Source: Lumbricus terrestris
Taxonomy: Eukaryota; Annelida; Clitellata; Crassiclitellata; Lumbricidae
Direction of reading: 5' to 3'
Assembly: GCA_949752735.1 (NCBI GenBank)
Contig: OX457039.1
Span: 48,520,055-48,584,054 of the forward strand
Length of the DNA stretch: 64,000 nucleotides
This document shows positions 52,011 through 63,655 of this stretch, piece after piece (the stretch's first letter is position 1; every line of letters starts with the position of its first letter). The notes beneath the pieces are model-generated. The model saw only the letters and a list, made by a program, of their open reading frames with translations. It ran no database searches and had not been told where the DNA came from. Position numbers and translations under genes: made by a program.

Positions 52011-52339
52011 GGAGGAGAACAGCATCAGCATCAGCAGTAGCAGCTGGAACAACGGACAGAAGAGTGACGGAGACGGAGCTTTTGGTTGGACAAGAGACAG
52101 AGGAGGTGAAAGGAGATGCATGCAATTGATTCTAAGCACTGCATACAATCAAGGAACTGACGATAGAGGATGTGATGCAACAAGAGACAATGAAACAGAT
52201 ATACTGTATATAGAAACAGATAGAGAGCTCGATAACCTCGGTTTGTAAATATAGGAAGAGAAGGGGGAAGAAGGAGTAGGAGGATATTTGCAGACACAGG
52301 CAAATCAGTAGAGGAAGTGATTAATATATATCACATAAG

Positions 52340-52420
52340 AGGTAGTCCGCCACTGGTTGCACTCTGCCAGTGCCAGCCCCAAGCCTGGATAAAAGAAGAG
52401 GGCGACTCTTATAATCATCG
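52340..52420 (-). repeat. Dispersed repeat copy
   Basis: The minus strand reads TATCCAGGCTTGGGGCTGG then CACTGGCAGAGTGCAACC and AGTGGCGG, matching 18680-18730 and 27837-27872. Confidence 0.65.
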
Positions 52421-53330
52421 TGGATATGGCAGTGTCCATGGCTTAAAGCATGATTGAATGGTCAATGGTCATGGACGGCGTCCAGGCACTTATATATATT
52501 TTCAAATCTCAATGCCGTCCTGCTACTTGTTAGGCGAGCACAGCATGGAACGAAAAGAGGCGTCCAGGCTCTTTTTTGCACTTTCAAGCACTGCCAGTGT
52601 CCGTTAGACAGCAACAAGTGCATGAGAGTTATTCGGGAACAGAGTCAGAGGCGGAAACAGTGATTGCAGAGGCAGAGGCAGAGGTACAGGCAAAGACAGG
52701 CGCATTGACAGGGTCATAAACAGTCAGTTAAAAATGGAAAAAGTGGCAGCAGATTCATATTCGTTCCCTATACTGTGGTCTCGTGTTCCGCAATCTATTG
52801 ACGGCATCTTTCAGTTGATGGAGTTTCTGTTCAAACGGTTCAGCGGCTGATTCATATAACAGCCATGGATGCAAGACTGCAGCTGGCATTGTGATACTCT
52901 TCCATTTTGAAAGAGGACGACTGCAGCTGGAGACAGGACACGTATACATGCTGTTAATGATGAGGAAGAAGTGAGATGTAAAGGATGCCTCAGAGAGGAG
53001 TGGGTTGAGGGAGGAAGAGAAACTAGATTTTGATGAGGAGGAGGTGGAAGTGTTTGCGTTGGGATTATCCACGTCAATAAACAAAGTGCTAAACTAAAGT
53101 CTGCTATATTAACAGGAGGCAAGCCATGCACGATATACCAGGTTTAACCAATTGAGGGTTTATTTAGTTCAACTGCAGTTTTCTATGTTGGATGACCTTG
53201 AGAAACGAAATGTGCTCCAGACTTACAAGACCTTTGGCATCAGCTTAAATGCATGTTGCCAAGGTCGACAGGGTCATCTGGACATGCTCGGGACTTTGGG
53301 TATACCTTATATATGTATTATTATGTAGGC
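52421..53330. other. No recognisable gene
   Basis: Non-coding DNA. The short minus-strand frames near 52755-53131 are not protein-like. Confidence 0.4.
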
Positions 53331-53334
53331 CTAT

Positions 53335-53458
53335 ACACTGTAAAAAAAATCCCGTAAAATAACGGTGAATTGCACGGCAACTTGGATGCCATGCAATTCA
53401 CCGTTATTTTACGGGCGCCCGTAATCTCATTTAGGGGGTGACATCGTGAATGTACGAC
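53335..53458. mobile_element. Palindromic transposon end (ACTGTAAAA)
   Basis: ACTGTAAAAAAAATCCCG leads into two perfect 24-bp arms (53351-53374 and 53392-53415) around a 17-nt loop. They are followed by the small palindrome TACGGGCGCCCGTA. ACACTGTAAAAA starts occur on DNA transposons of several animals. I see no opposite end. Confidence 0.5.
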
Positions 53459-53733
53459 GAATCCCCGTTTTTTATAACGGGGACTCCCCGTTTTATCTAC
53501 GGCGACTACCCTTATTTTAGCGAAAATTTTCCGTATTTTACACGGCAATTCAGCGCTTTTCAACGGTGAATACCCGGCTCTTAGCGGAGATTTGCCGTTA
53601 TCCGACGGAAAATCGCCGGTCATCTACGCCTAATTGCTACCTATTTTACGGCGACTCGCCGTCTATTTACGATTTATTCTTTCAGTATTTACATTGAATA
53701 ATCTTCTATTAACGGGATATATCCGTATCTCCG
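53459..53733. repeat. Degenerate 21-22-bp array with inverted half-sites
   Basis: About 12-13 diverged units of 20-23 bp, each of the form (6 nt)CCGT(7-9 nt)ACGG, for example GAATCCCCGTTTTTTATAACGG. The CCGT and ACGG ends of a unit are complementary. Later units are strongly diverged. Confidence 0.75.
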
Positions 53734-53870
53734 CTCCCTCCTCTGCCATACCTCCTCCCTCCCCTGCCGTCCCTCCTTCCCCCCTGCCATACCTCCTCCC
53801 TTCCGTGCCATACCTCCTCCTCCCCTGCCGTCCTTCCCTCCCCCTCTCCCTCCCCTCCGTCTGTGTGTAT
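53734..53870. repeat. CCTCC / CCATACC pyrimidine tract
   Basis: Repeats of CTGCCATACCTCCTCCCTCC and CTGCCGTCCCTCC. Low-complexity. Confidence 0.85.
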
Positions 53871-53879
53871 ATCCATAAG

Positions 53880-54440
53880 CACATTATTTCATTATAGTGT
53901 TAATTTGAAACACAACTGGTAAGGAAATTGAAATCAGATTTTAAATCAAAAATGCAAGTAGGCATAAAAAATAAGACACATCAACTGAATCAGAACTATG
54001 AATTAAACACATTTTATATATAACAAACTCAAGAAATAAATTAGTAAACTTGCATTTCTGGAAATTATACACAATTTTCATGGCATTGAACAATTTGACT
54101 TAATGTAAAGTTATCCGTTATAATATAAAGACTATTGCAAGAAGTCATGATAATAACTGGACAATTTTGATGCTTAGCTCCGAATAACATCAACAATGCA
54201 TTGGTTCCCCAGATAATCTTAGTGCATGCTCGTTCTGAGTGCAACAGAACAAACAGAATGCATGAAAGTGCTGTGACATTGTTTATGCAATCAATAAAGT
54301 CATTGTCCATAGCAACATGAGACCTGGCACAGTAGATAGAAAAATTTCGACTGCTTTGATTACTCTTTATATATATATATATATATATTTCAATGAATTC
54401 TTGCCGACATACCGCAGTCAGTTACAAATAAGAAATAATA
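53880..54440. other. No recognisable gene
   Basis: AT-rich DNA with a short TA run at 54369-54388. Confidence 0.4.
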
Positions 54441-54448
54441 CAGAAAAT

Positions 54449-55044
54449 CATAATAATTCAATCAAATGGGTGGAAGTCAGAAAGAGGGGCAATGGTCGAG
54501 TAAAGTACTCGAGAAATGTAATTCCTTTCGTCCCTAATCGGCAGTTCAAAATTGTGAGGACGAGGACGAAGATTATAAAGCCTCTGGACTCTGGTGTGAA
54601 AATGTTAATCAGGACATGTGAGTCGAATTGGATCACTGTACGAAGTAGCCGATTTTCAATGTCATGTACAAGTGCCTCAACGTTCACATCGGATCTTACA
54701 ATGAAACTGTAGTTTTTGATCGGTCGTCAGCGGCAGTTAGGCCCCACCAGATAGGGGCAGCGTAGAGGAGGCGCGCTGTTGTTGAAGCTCAGTGGGAGTC
54801 CGTGAACTCTTAGGACGCTCAAGGCGCAGATGGAGGAAGAGCAAGAGCTCCGGACATAACTGACATGCGACGAAGCCCGTAAGTCACTGCTAATGGTTAC
54901 ACCGAGAACCATGCAGTCAACCCTTTCGATGCCTGGTATTGGATGAGGAAGGACAGCCCCTTTTGAATGTCGGTTGAAAATTACCAGTGTCACGAGCAGC
55001 AGTGTGCTGCAAAAAAGAGAAAAAACCATAGCACAATCAACCAA
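54449..55044 (-). mobile_element. LINE C-terminal fragment, CR1/Rex-like
   Basis: Minus-strand pieces 'IPGIERVDCMVLGVTISSDL', 'ALSVLRVHGLP', 'NRLLRTVIQFDSHVL' and 'TFLEYFTRPLP' follow the order of the last part of CR1-type ORF2 (LGV-I--DL, VLR-HG, DR-LFRS--...HVL). A deletion removes the segment between HGLP and NRLL, and stops break the frame. Confidence 0.6.
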
Positions 55045-55049
55045 AGAAA

Positions 55050-56010
55050 AATAACATTTTCCCTTTCAAATACTCAGCACTGCAGTGATGCATAACATAA
55101 TCTGTAAGCATATTGAACTTTAAACATGGAACAACATAGGAAATGCAAAGTTAGTGTCAATTTCAACAGGTAATTTTTCTGTATTTGCCAACTTCAATCC
55201 TGCCAATGTCTAATTCATAAGATATTAACCTACAGACTCTACACAAAGTAGGCCATTACATACTAATATATAGGTCCATACCATTGTAAACTGTCTCAGT
55301 CCACTGATCTTCTGCATATTGACCTAACTACAGGTTGGTTTGAGAGTACCATCGGTTGGTGCACTCCTTTTGCATTAGGCACTGGCATACCTCTTTGGTT
55401 TTCATGGTGCTTTGTGTTTACATGTGCCCAGTGTCCACGGTGTTTGCCGGGCTTTCATATCCACCTTACAATTGATTGGGATGACCTTTTGGATAATCTA
55501 TAAGCTATAGATAGCTATATATTTGGTTTCAGAGTGCCTAATGTTGATACCATTAGCATTAGGTTCAGGTAAGATATGTCACTAAATACAATGACAACAT
55601 TTTACACGTTGGACTTGGATGCTCTGTTCCTCTACATAAATATTTTAACGGTGGTGAACAGTTACACATATAGATGCTTGGCATGATGGCACCATATTAA
55701 GAAAAATAATACGACACTGCTCAGACTAATAAAGATATAAATAATCTGCAGCTAACCTACTCAAAATGGGCCTCTGAAATCAGACCATCTATAGCTATTG
55801 TGATGTCTAATCACCCGCCAACTATTGTAACCCAAACTGAATAAGCAGTAATTAATGGCAACAATAGTCATAACTGTATAAGCACAATGGGCAGTATACA
55901 ATAGAATTATTGCACAGCTGCTGGATAAAACCAGAGCACAATTTAGAAATGAAAACGTAAATCTTGAATCATAAGTTAAAGCTTAGGTAGCAATGGATAG
56001 AATTTTTATT
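55050..56010. other. No recognisable gene
   Basis: AT-rich DNA. No exon beyond the candidate at 56017-56067 is supported. Confidence 0.4.
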
Positions 56011-56016
56011 ATTTAC

Positions 56017-56067
56017 CTCTGAACCAATTCTAAGGCATTCACACTGGTTCCAGGTTACGAGAGTGGT
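56017..56067 (-). CDS. Possible 51-nt exon, unknown gene
   Basis: On the minus strand a strong acceptor (TTTGTTTGTTTCAG) precedes 51 nt that are open in one frame (TTLVTWNQCECLRIGSE), followed by the donor CAGAG|GTAAATAA. Length is a multiple of three. It could be a small exon of a minus-strand gene. No partner exon is identified, and splice-like patterns arise by chance. Confidence 0.2.
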
Positions 56068-56199
56068 CTGAAACAAACAAATCCACAATTAACCGTAGCA
56101 TATAATCACAAAAGTCTCAATGGCATTAAAAAATTAGAATTAATCACAATACACACAAAGGTGTAGCTACATGCAAGTGTCACATATATGCAAACTTCT

Positions 56200-56470
56200 A
56201 CAAGGAAGATTTCATACACTTCCCACCTCAGCCATAGGCTGTCTGTCGTGATGTCGTCAGGCACAAGTCCCATGTAAGGGAACGCATGCCACAGGAGGCC
56301 ATTGCAAACAGAGGGACTCACAATCGAGAAAGCCCTATTCTGTCTCATGGCCGCAGTGTGATGCTTGCGTGCAAGTGAAACCATAAAGGCACGCAGTGTG
56401 ATGCTTGCATGCTTGTGAAACCACAAAGGCACCTCTAGACGACGGGCACTGAGAGCGGCGACCAGAGCAA
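56200..56470 (-). mobile_element. L2/CR1-type LINE remnant with 40-bp duplication
   Basis: The minus frame reads 'MRQNRAFSIVSPSVCNGLL', a diverged form of the QNRAFSVVGPSVWNGLP block near the LINE ORF end. A 40-bp unit (CGCAGTGTGATGCTTGCGTG...) is duplicated in tandem at 56352-56431. Related sequence recurs near 61800. Confidence 0.5.
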
Positions 56471-58300
56471 AAAAATTAGTATTAAATTAGCCAAGTTTAA
56501 GAGCTCCTGAATATAAACAGGCGCACTGTTCAGGACACAATCTCTCATATAGATTACTCTTAACTTCTTCCTCGTGGGTCTCCCAAGATGCTACCCACCC
56601 CTCCAGTCAGTTTCAAACACTGCTGTTAGGCTCATAGCACACCCAGTGGCGTAACTACGGGGGGAGCAGGGGGGGCAGCCGCCCCCAAATGAAAGGGCTG
56701 CCCCCCAATCCCTGCGTTTGTTTTACTTTTTACTTTTACGAGTGATAAAGAATTAAAGAATGTTATATAATTTCTGACTTATTTTATTTTTTATACAACT
56801 TCCTGTACAACTTCTTATAGGGTGGGTGATGGGAAAGTGGGACAGGCCACTATAGTGCACTGTGGGACAGACAAGCTAGTGAGACTTGCATGCGTATTAT
56901 GTCCAATACTGTAATACATCCAAAATCTAAAAATACATAGTCTATGGCAATATACCGATGCCAACGGTAGCCACCCCATCATTTTAAGCTGCCACCCCAC
57001 TGCCCCCCATGAAAAAATAACTGGCTACGCCACTGAGCACACCTTCCATGGTTTCTCACATTTCCACTTATATAGCTGAATTCTTACACTGGCTCCCTAT
57101 TATTGGCAATTGGCAGACACATGCATGTACCCAGTGATACTGTGTCACAGATAGAAAGAAAGGAATAAGGCCAAAAATGATTAGCATCACTCTCATCCAT
57201 AAGACAAAATAAATCAGCGTCAGTGATAGACAGCTGGTTGTCAGATAGAGACACCTAATAAATGTATAATACTATTTATAATAAAAAATCTAATATAATT
57301 ATTTTACGTACATGCTAGAGAGCAAATCATATAACTGGAGTACATGAATTGACTGTAAAACTATCACAAAGTAGGTATTGGAAAGGGATATCTCCCAATG
57401 ACCTCATTGAGTAAACTTTCATAAAAGAATATATAATGAATAAAAGATACCATCACCACAAAAAGCATAAATAACCATCAACAATTAGTAACAACAAAAA
57501 TATCAACCATGGTTATAACAATAGCCCCAGAAGAGTGCTTAATTAAGTTAGCCCTGAGCCGTCATTGGAAAATGGTTTTAACGTAAATATTTCATTTGTA
57601 TCTGCCTATAAAGCACAAGTTTTTCCCACAACCACCACCGGTTTTGTAACCTCAGGCAGTCGTGGGTAAGGGTGACTTATAGAACTTCACCCTCTGCCTT
57701 CAATTCATAGTTGACTGTCAGACAGTGTCGCTTAATAAATGTTTAAAAATTAAATAATGATGTTATTAATGATGTTGAAACCAATAATATAATAATTATG
57801 GAGAAATTAGAAATACCTACGATGCTTCCCTAAAATGTAAGTTGGTGTGTTTGAGCGTTCATTGGCAGATGAAGGTGCCCTCACCCTTCTCAAATTCCAG
57901 AGTATGCTTAACTGCATCGACTACAACAAGCAAAATAATTTCATTCAGTCAAACCATAGAACTTCCAAAACACTCTGGCTGTGGCATGTCTAAACATTCT
58001 TCAAGTAGTTTTCAATTCTACCTGGTAAAATTATATACTTCACCTCGTCCCACCCTTCCACCCGTCCTACCCTTCCACATAAATGCTCAACAAATGAAAA
58101 TCATGAAGAAATAATGTTTCACCTTGTTTTCAAAACTCTCCCACCACACCACCACCCTGGCCGCATCCCACCAAAACCCACCAAATTCCCCACTCAATTC
58201 CCCACCTTCCCAATTCGCTCCAGACAGACTCATCTCTATGGAGTAAATTTTTGGTTTCTCGTCCAACCCTCCTCCTCACTCCACCACCACCCCGCAATAG
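56300..58300. repeat. Local duplication, copy A
   Basis: Long stretches match 61800-64000 in the same order: GGCGACCAGAGCAA, AGCAAATCAT-ACTGGAGTACA, CCTCAGGCAG, ATAATGATGTTGAAAC, TTGAGCGTTC-TTGGCAGATGAAGG, AAAATAATTTCATTCAGTCAAA and CCCACC-CACCACCACCCT. The hAT MITE at 56644-57035 is present only in copy A. Confidence 0.75.
56644..57035. mobile_element. hAT-type MITE, 392 bp
   Basis: Ends CAGTGGCGTAACTA and CAGTGGCGTAGCCA are inverted. Both flanks are AGCACACC (56636-56643 and 57036-57043), a perfect 8-bp target duplication. GGGGGGCAG tracts lie just inside. CAGTGGCGTA is a common hAT start. Non-coding. Confidence 0.9.
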
Positions 58301-58449
58301 GCTCAACAGATGAAATTCATGACAAAATTCATGACAAAATAATGTTTCACTTTGTTTTAACATTGGCCTCACCTCACCCCACCCACAAATCCCCACCCCC
58401 ATCCCCTCTCCCACACGAATCACCTGTAGTAAAACAGAGGTTAATCTAG

Positions 58450-59985
58450 CTAATAAAGGCTAATCAGAACTCAAATTCATGTTGAAAGGATAATTCCACA
58501 GACGGCCTAACACAATTCCAAGCTGCTCAAACCCCAAATCAAACCAAGTACAATAATAAATTCCTATAATAATAATAATAGGTCTATAATAATAATAAGC
58601 CTAATATAATACTACTACTTTGAACAAGAATATAGTCATATTAAATTCACAATTACAATCAATGTAAATTTTTTATCGAAAAGGCCAAATTTCAGTTGAA
58701 CGCAAAAATATTTATGCATGTCATATGTAAATTTAGCTGCGTTGCTCACTCATACGACACTGCCATAAAAAGTTGACCATACGCATTACGCAGGCACAAT
58801 ACCCACTGCTCAATCCAAATGTACAAAAAGAACAATAAATTAAGATGCATTTGCAACCTAAAGAAATTTTCATATTCGATAGCATAACTATAATTTTTTG
58901 CCAAATTACCTCAAAACTTATTATTATATTTAGCAGCAACTGACCTGTAATAAAAGTAAATAAACATGCCCTAACATTGGTCAAGTAAATGAGATGACTT
59001 ACAGTAGGTTTTACCGTCCTTCCAAAATTGTTACTAATATGCTCTACTTTGAGAACGTTAGGTCAATCATTCTTAAATCAATTAGGAAACATATGAAATA
59101 TCTTATACCCATTTCTAGATGCAATGCTCCTTTAGCGTGCAGAAAGTAATCTTTAGTAGCAAGATAGCAGGAACTGTCTCACGGCCACCTACAACAATAA
59201 AATAGCAATAGAAGAGCATTAGAGCACACCATCAAGCAAGCCATGAGGCAATCGTGGGTAAGAAATGGTAGCAATAATTAGCTATAAAAGTAGTGGTAGT
59301 AATTATAGTAGTAATAGCAGCAGTACTTTCATTAATGTTGCGGAGGACGAGGCTTGAATTTCCAGACATTCAGCAGTAGCTCCTAGCATAGTTTCCCAAG
59401 TCCAAGGTATCTCAGGTACCTCGGGTAAATAAATAAATAATAATGAAACAAATAATAATAATTGCAGCAAAAGCAACAAGAAAATAACTATTAATGCCTT
59501 CAATAGAACCACAAACACCATCAGCAACAATATAGAAACAAAAGCACCATGTCTGGTGCAGTTTATGAATAAGAAATGTTAGCATCAGCATTTCTTAGCC
59601 TCCGCAAATGAGTAGATTATCACTCTAACTTGCCATATCATCTTCACACCAATAGTGTGCTGTCAGTGTCCCTATTTAGCATATATGCAACTTTTCACAC
59701 TGAAGAGTTTTTACCTCAACCTAGGCTGTCTATCATAATGGACTAATCTTCGGGTGGCTGATATAAAAAAGGCATCATCACTTAATGACTGGTCAGATAG
59801 AAGTCACTTAAAAAGCAATCATGTGTTCGATATCGTCACTACGTGTTGTGCTATAGAGCTTAGTATCTATACTCTATAGTAGGTCTAACGCAACACATAA
59901 AATAAAATGGCATCATAAGAATAAAATAATAATCTTTTCCTTAATGAAGTGCTTGCAAGATGCACCAGTTGCGCTTTACATTTAC
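58450..59985. other. No confident gene
   Basis: AT-rich DNA with AAT-type short repeats near 58565-58605. A splice-like segment on the minus strand at about 59110-59189 has a stop in each frame. Sequence near 59690-59800 resembles 56200-56250 and 60390-60490. Confidence 0.4.
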
Positions 59986-59989
59986 AAGG

Positions 59990-60288
59990 GAGGAGGGAGG
60001 GAGTGGGAAGGGACTGGGGAGGTAGATATGGAGGATGGTCGGGAGGAACGGGTAGGGTGAGAGGAGGAAGAGGAGGGAGGTGTTGAGGGAGGGGAGGGGC
60101 AGGGTGTGGGGAGATTGGGAAGGGTTGAGGGGGAATGCGGAAGATGGGAGGGGTGGATGGATGGGGACTGGTAGGGGATAAGAGGGAGGGGAGGGAAGTG
60201 GGAGGGGCGGTGCATAGGGGTGGAGTGGGAAGGAGTGAGGAGGGGTGAGAGGGGAGGGAGGAACGGAGGGAGGGAAAGGGAGTGACCG
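59990..60288. repeat. G-rich GGGAGG minisatellite-like tract
   Basis: 300 bp of GGGAGG, GGGGAGG and GGTGGG words, almost purine-only on the plus strand. Many G-runs give quadruplex potential. It borders a repeat end whose minus strand reads ACTAGCTGGGGCACCCGCCG. Confidence 0.9.
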
Positions 60289-60539
60289 GGAACATGGCGA
60301 ATCCTAAAATTCACGGTCAACGGCGGGTGCCCCAGCTAGTATAATACATGTGCAAACTTCTACTAGGAATATATTTTCAAAAGCTTCCCATCTCAGTCAT
60401 AGACTGCCTGTCGTAATGAACCGATACTCAGGATAATGGCTTTATAAAGGCTTGCCATCACCACTTGATGACAGGTCAAATAGAAGTCACTAGAAAAACA
60501 TATAGCGCACCGTCGGTGTACTACGAGTGCTTACTATCC

Positions 60540-60965
60540 ATATTATTGGACACATCCCAAAATTTAACCCAATTTCTGCCTACATGCGTGATGTTCTGCA
60601 CTGGCTTCCAGTCTCGCAGCGCATCTCATACAGGATAGCAGCACTTGTTTGACGGCCTTAATTGGTAGTGCTCCTTCCTACTTATCTGATCTCTGTCTCT
60701 GTTGTAGCCTCCTGTAGAACTTTGCGCTCTTCGGCCAATGGGGAGCTGCTGGTCCCTCGAACCCACTCTGCTACCAGACAGCCTTCTCGGTTATTGGCCC
60801 GTCCACATGGAATGGGCTCCCACTTGCACTACGCTTACTACCTCGGAATAATTTGCCTGCTTTCTACAAGTTGCTCAAGACCTATCTTTTTAGCTGTGGC
60901 TGGACTGGGAGCGCCTCTGAGTTGTGTCTTAAGAATAAAGTAAGTGATAAACTGAAAATAAGAAA
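60540..60965 (+). mobile_element. L2/CR1-type LINE 3' end
   Basis: Pieces 'YMRDVLHWLPVSQRISYRI', 'GSAPSYLSDL', 'ELLVPRTHSAT', 'HGMGSHLHYAY' and 'FYKLLKTYLFSCGWTGSASE' follow LINE order with frameshifts. The final GCGCTATATAAATG is absent. Confidence 0.75.
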
Positions 60966-61364
60966 TAGGTATACTCCTGCAGTGAACTATACAGCACTAG
61001 ACATCACCTGTAGGAGAAGCCTCTCAAACATACCATTGTGTGGATAGTGTGGTAGTTAGTAGTGCTCAGTCTTTTAGAAGTCAATTATGGTACAAAAGAT
61101 CAATAGTAAAATGTAGGAAAACACTTCGGTTAAAAAGCACGGATATATAAGTACCACACGAGTATTTCAATAACTACACTGCAGCCAGATTAATGCGACT
61201 GATAAAGGAATTAACAATGTAACACTGGGAGAAATAAAATTGCATTAGAAGTTTGAGACTCCCCTGAAAGGGTTGCTGTGTATTGCTCTGTAGTAACTTT
61301 ATGCCTTGCTCAGTGTCATCAACTTATACTTGGTTGTATTCATTCATTCATTCATACATTTCGA

Positions 61365-61545
61365 GAATTTATATAGCGCCTCCTCTTCAAGAAACCTACT
61401 CAGAGGCGCTCCCAGCCCAGCCACAGCTAAAAAAATAGGATTTGAGATACTTAAAAAATGCAGACGAATTTAGTCTAGGCATAAGTCGCAAGGTTAGTGG
61501 GAGGCCATTCCAGATATTATCGTGGGGCTTCATAAATGTAGAACA
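61365..61545 (-). mobile_element. L2/CR1-type LINE 3' end, minus strand
   Basis: The minus strand ends GAGGCGCTATATAAATTC, preceded by GGGAGCGCCTCTGAGTAGG and 'LAVAGLGAPLSR'-like coding. It is a short 5'-truncated copy. Confidence 0.65.
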
Positions 61546-61984
61546 ATTATAATGTTGATACCAATAATACTGAGGTGGTAAATAAGATACTTACAATGCT
61601 TTTCCAAAATGTAAAAGTTTTTGACCATTAACTGGTAAAGTCTTGTCCAATGCAAAAGTTCGAGCAACTCCTCAACCTATCGACAAACAAAATTTAGTAA
61701 GTAGTAAACATTGCTCAGACATCAAGAAGAACCATTACACTAGTGATAGGCTTTAGTATTCTACTACAACTCAACAAAAACAGGTAAACTACCCGTAATG
61801 TAATCTCTATCATGACCCACAATCGAGAAAACTCGACTCTTGACTCCATCTGATGGCTGTGCAATGTGCATGCATGTTTAAACAAAAAGCTGTCTCTAGA
61901 GGTCAAAATTCATTGCAACAGTGTAGAGACAAGTCCAGTCAAGGGACAAAACTTCACAATAGAATCATTGACTTGTACATTTAA

Positions 61985-62050
61985 ATCTATCTACCTATCT
62001 GAGGAATTTATATGGCGCCCATTCCAGAAAACTATTCAGAGGCCATTAGA
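61985..62050 (-). mobile_element. LINE 3' tail remnant, minus strand
   Basis: The minus strand reads GGCCTCTGAATAGTTTTC then GGGCGCCATATAAATTCC, the common LINE tail. Confidence 0.5.
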
Positions 62051-62309
62051 CGACGCCGCAGGGAGCAGCGACCAGAGCAAGTCAATTTGAGGTAAAGAGC
62101 CACTGAAGATAAACAAAAATTAAACATGTGCACTGCCCAGGACCCAATCTCTAATTATTTATTCATTTTACATACAAGCTAGATAGCAAATCATACAACT
62201 GGAGTACAACTGGCTGTCAAACTACCACAAAATAGACAATGGAAAAGGAAATGCCACAATTTTAGTTATGGAGTGAACTTTCATAATAGAACATATAGAT
62301 TATAAAGAA

Positions 62310-62760
62310 CTAGCTGGGGTACACGGCGTTGCCCGAGAAATTTAGGATTCGACCCGCTCCAGCCACAACCCCACCACATCCGACCTCCACCGGTACGCCA
62401 CCCGAGAAATTTGGGTTTCGTTAAAATTTCCTTGTCCCAGCCGCTCCATTCCCACTCCATTACCTCCACCGGTACACGACCCGTGAAATCCGGACTGGCA
62501 AAAGCGATGGCCTTAAACACCTCTAGAACGTTTGTCAACCGCTACATTTATGCGTATGGGACCGAAAGAAAAGTGCTGTCATAAGCCTGTGAGGGAAATG
62601 GCCAACAGGGAAAATGAGGGTTTTTACCCCCCACCTCACCCGGGCCCCCATAGTGGCAGAGATTTGCCGACCCCCCATTGACATGTGTCGGGTCGAGCAC
62701 GACCCCACTGCGAAGGATTGGGGTCGATTGCTTCAAAACTGTGGCCGTGCATAGCTAACA
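62310..62760. repeat. ACTAGCTGGGGTAC repeat
   Basis: The start ACTAGCTGGGGTACACGG and GAAATTTAGGATTCG match the inverse of 60295-60340. Internal motif CACCGGTAC(A/G)C(C/G)ACCCG appears twice. Class unknown. Confidence 0.5.
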
Positions 62761-63439
62761 AAGCCACAAACAAACACACAGACCTACCAAAATATATATT
62801 AGATAAAAGAAACAATCACCACAATAAGAACAATAACCATCAGCAATCACCATCAGCAATGACAACAACCGTGTTCATAACAATAGCTCAAGTTAGTCCT
62901 GAGATGTCATTGAAAAGTGATTTTAACAATAATATTGCCTATAAAGCTCGAGTTTTTCTCACCATCACCACCACGACCAACACAAGTGAGTTTGCAACCT
63001 CAGGCAGCCATGGATAAGGGCGACTTATAAAACTTCACCCTTTGCCTTCAATTTGTTAGACAGTGCTGCTTAATAAATGCCTACAAATTAAATACTTATA
63101 CTAATAATGATGTTGAAACAAATAACATAATAACTATGGAGAAATTATAAATACCTATGCTGCATGCCCAAAATGTAAGTTTGTGTGTTTGAGCGTTCGT
63201 TGGCAGATGAAGGCGCGGTCACCCTTCTGAAATTCCAGAGTTTGAGCAACTGTATCGACCCCTACGAGCAAAATAATTTCATTCAGTCAAATTGCAGAAC
63301 TTCCAAAACGCTTTGGTTGTGGCACGTTGAAAACATTCTGCAAGATTATTTAATTCTACCTTGTAAAATTAAAAAGTTTAATTAAAATAGCACTAGTAAG
63401 TGATAAACCTTAACATTGAAAGTCAGTGTCTTGGCTTTT

Positions 63440-63655
63440 TGGACATTACACAATACTGCACATAAGATAGGGCACAGTTCCTTGCAAATGGTGGGTCGGA
63501 GGTTTGAATCCACCCCAGGTCTCTGCGTAGGGACCTTGAGCAAGTCCTTCATCCGCAATTGCTCAGCGCTTTGGGGCGAAACTCCTATTTAGTGTCCGCG
63601 CTGTAGTCAGGGGCGCTCCCGAGTAGTAATCTTGAAGTAGCGCTATAACAAGTGA
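63440..63655 (+). mobile_element. tRNA-derived SINE
   Basis: A tRNA-like head with B box GGTTTGAATCC is followed by 'CCTTGAGCAAGTCCTTCATCC', the widespread SINE body motif. The tail GGGGCGCTCCCGAGTAG...AGTAGCGCTATAACAAG resembles the 3' end of the L2/CR1-type LINE in this window, which suggests that LINE moves it. Confidence 0.75.

Noticed and set aside
51478..52248. Four open frames over 200 codons rich in Glu/Arg/Gly or Ser/Pro/Leu
   Set aside because: All come from the GGA/GAG purine tract and have no domain-like composition.
59110..59189. Splice-framed segment on the minus strand as an exon
   Set aside because: Each of the three frames meets a stop inside the segment, so it is not an internal coding exon.
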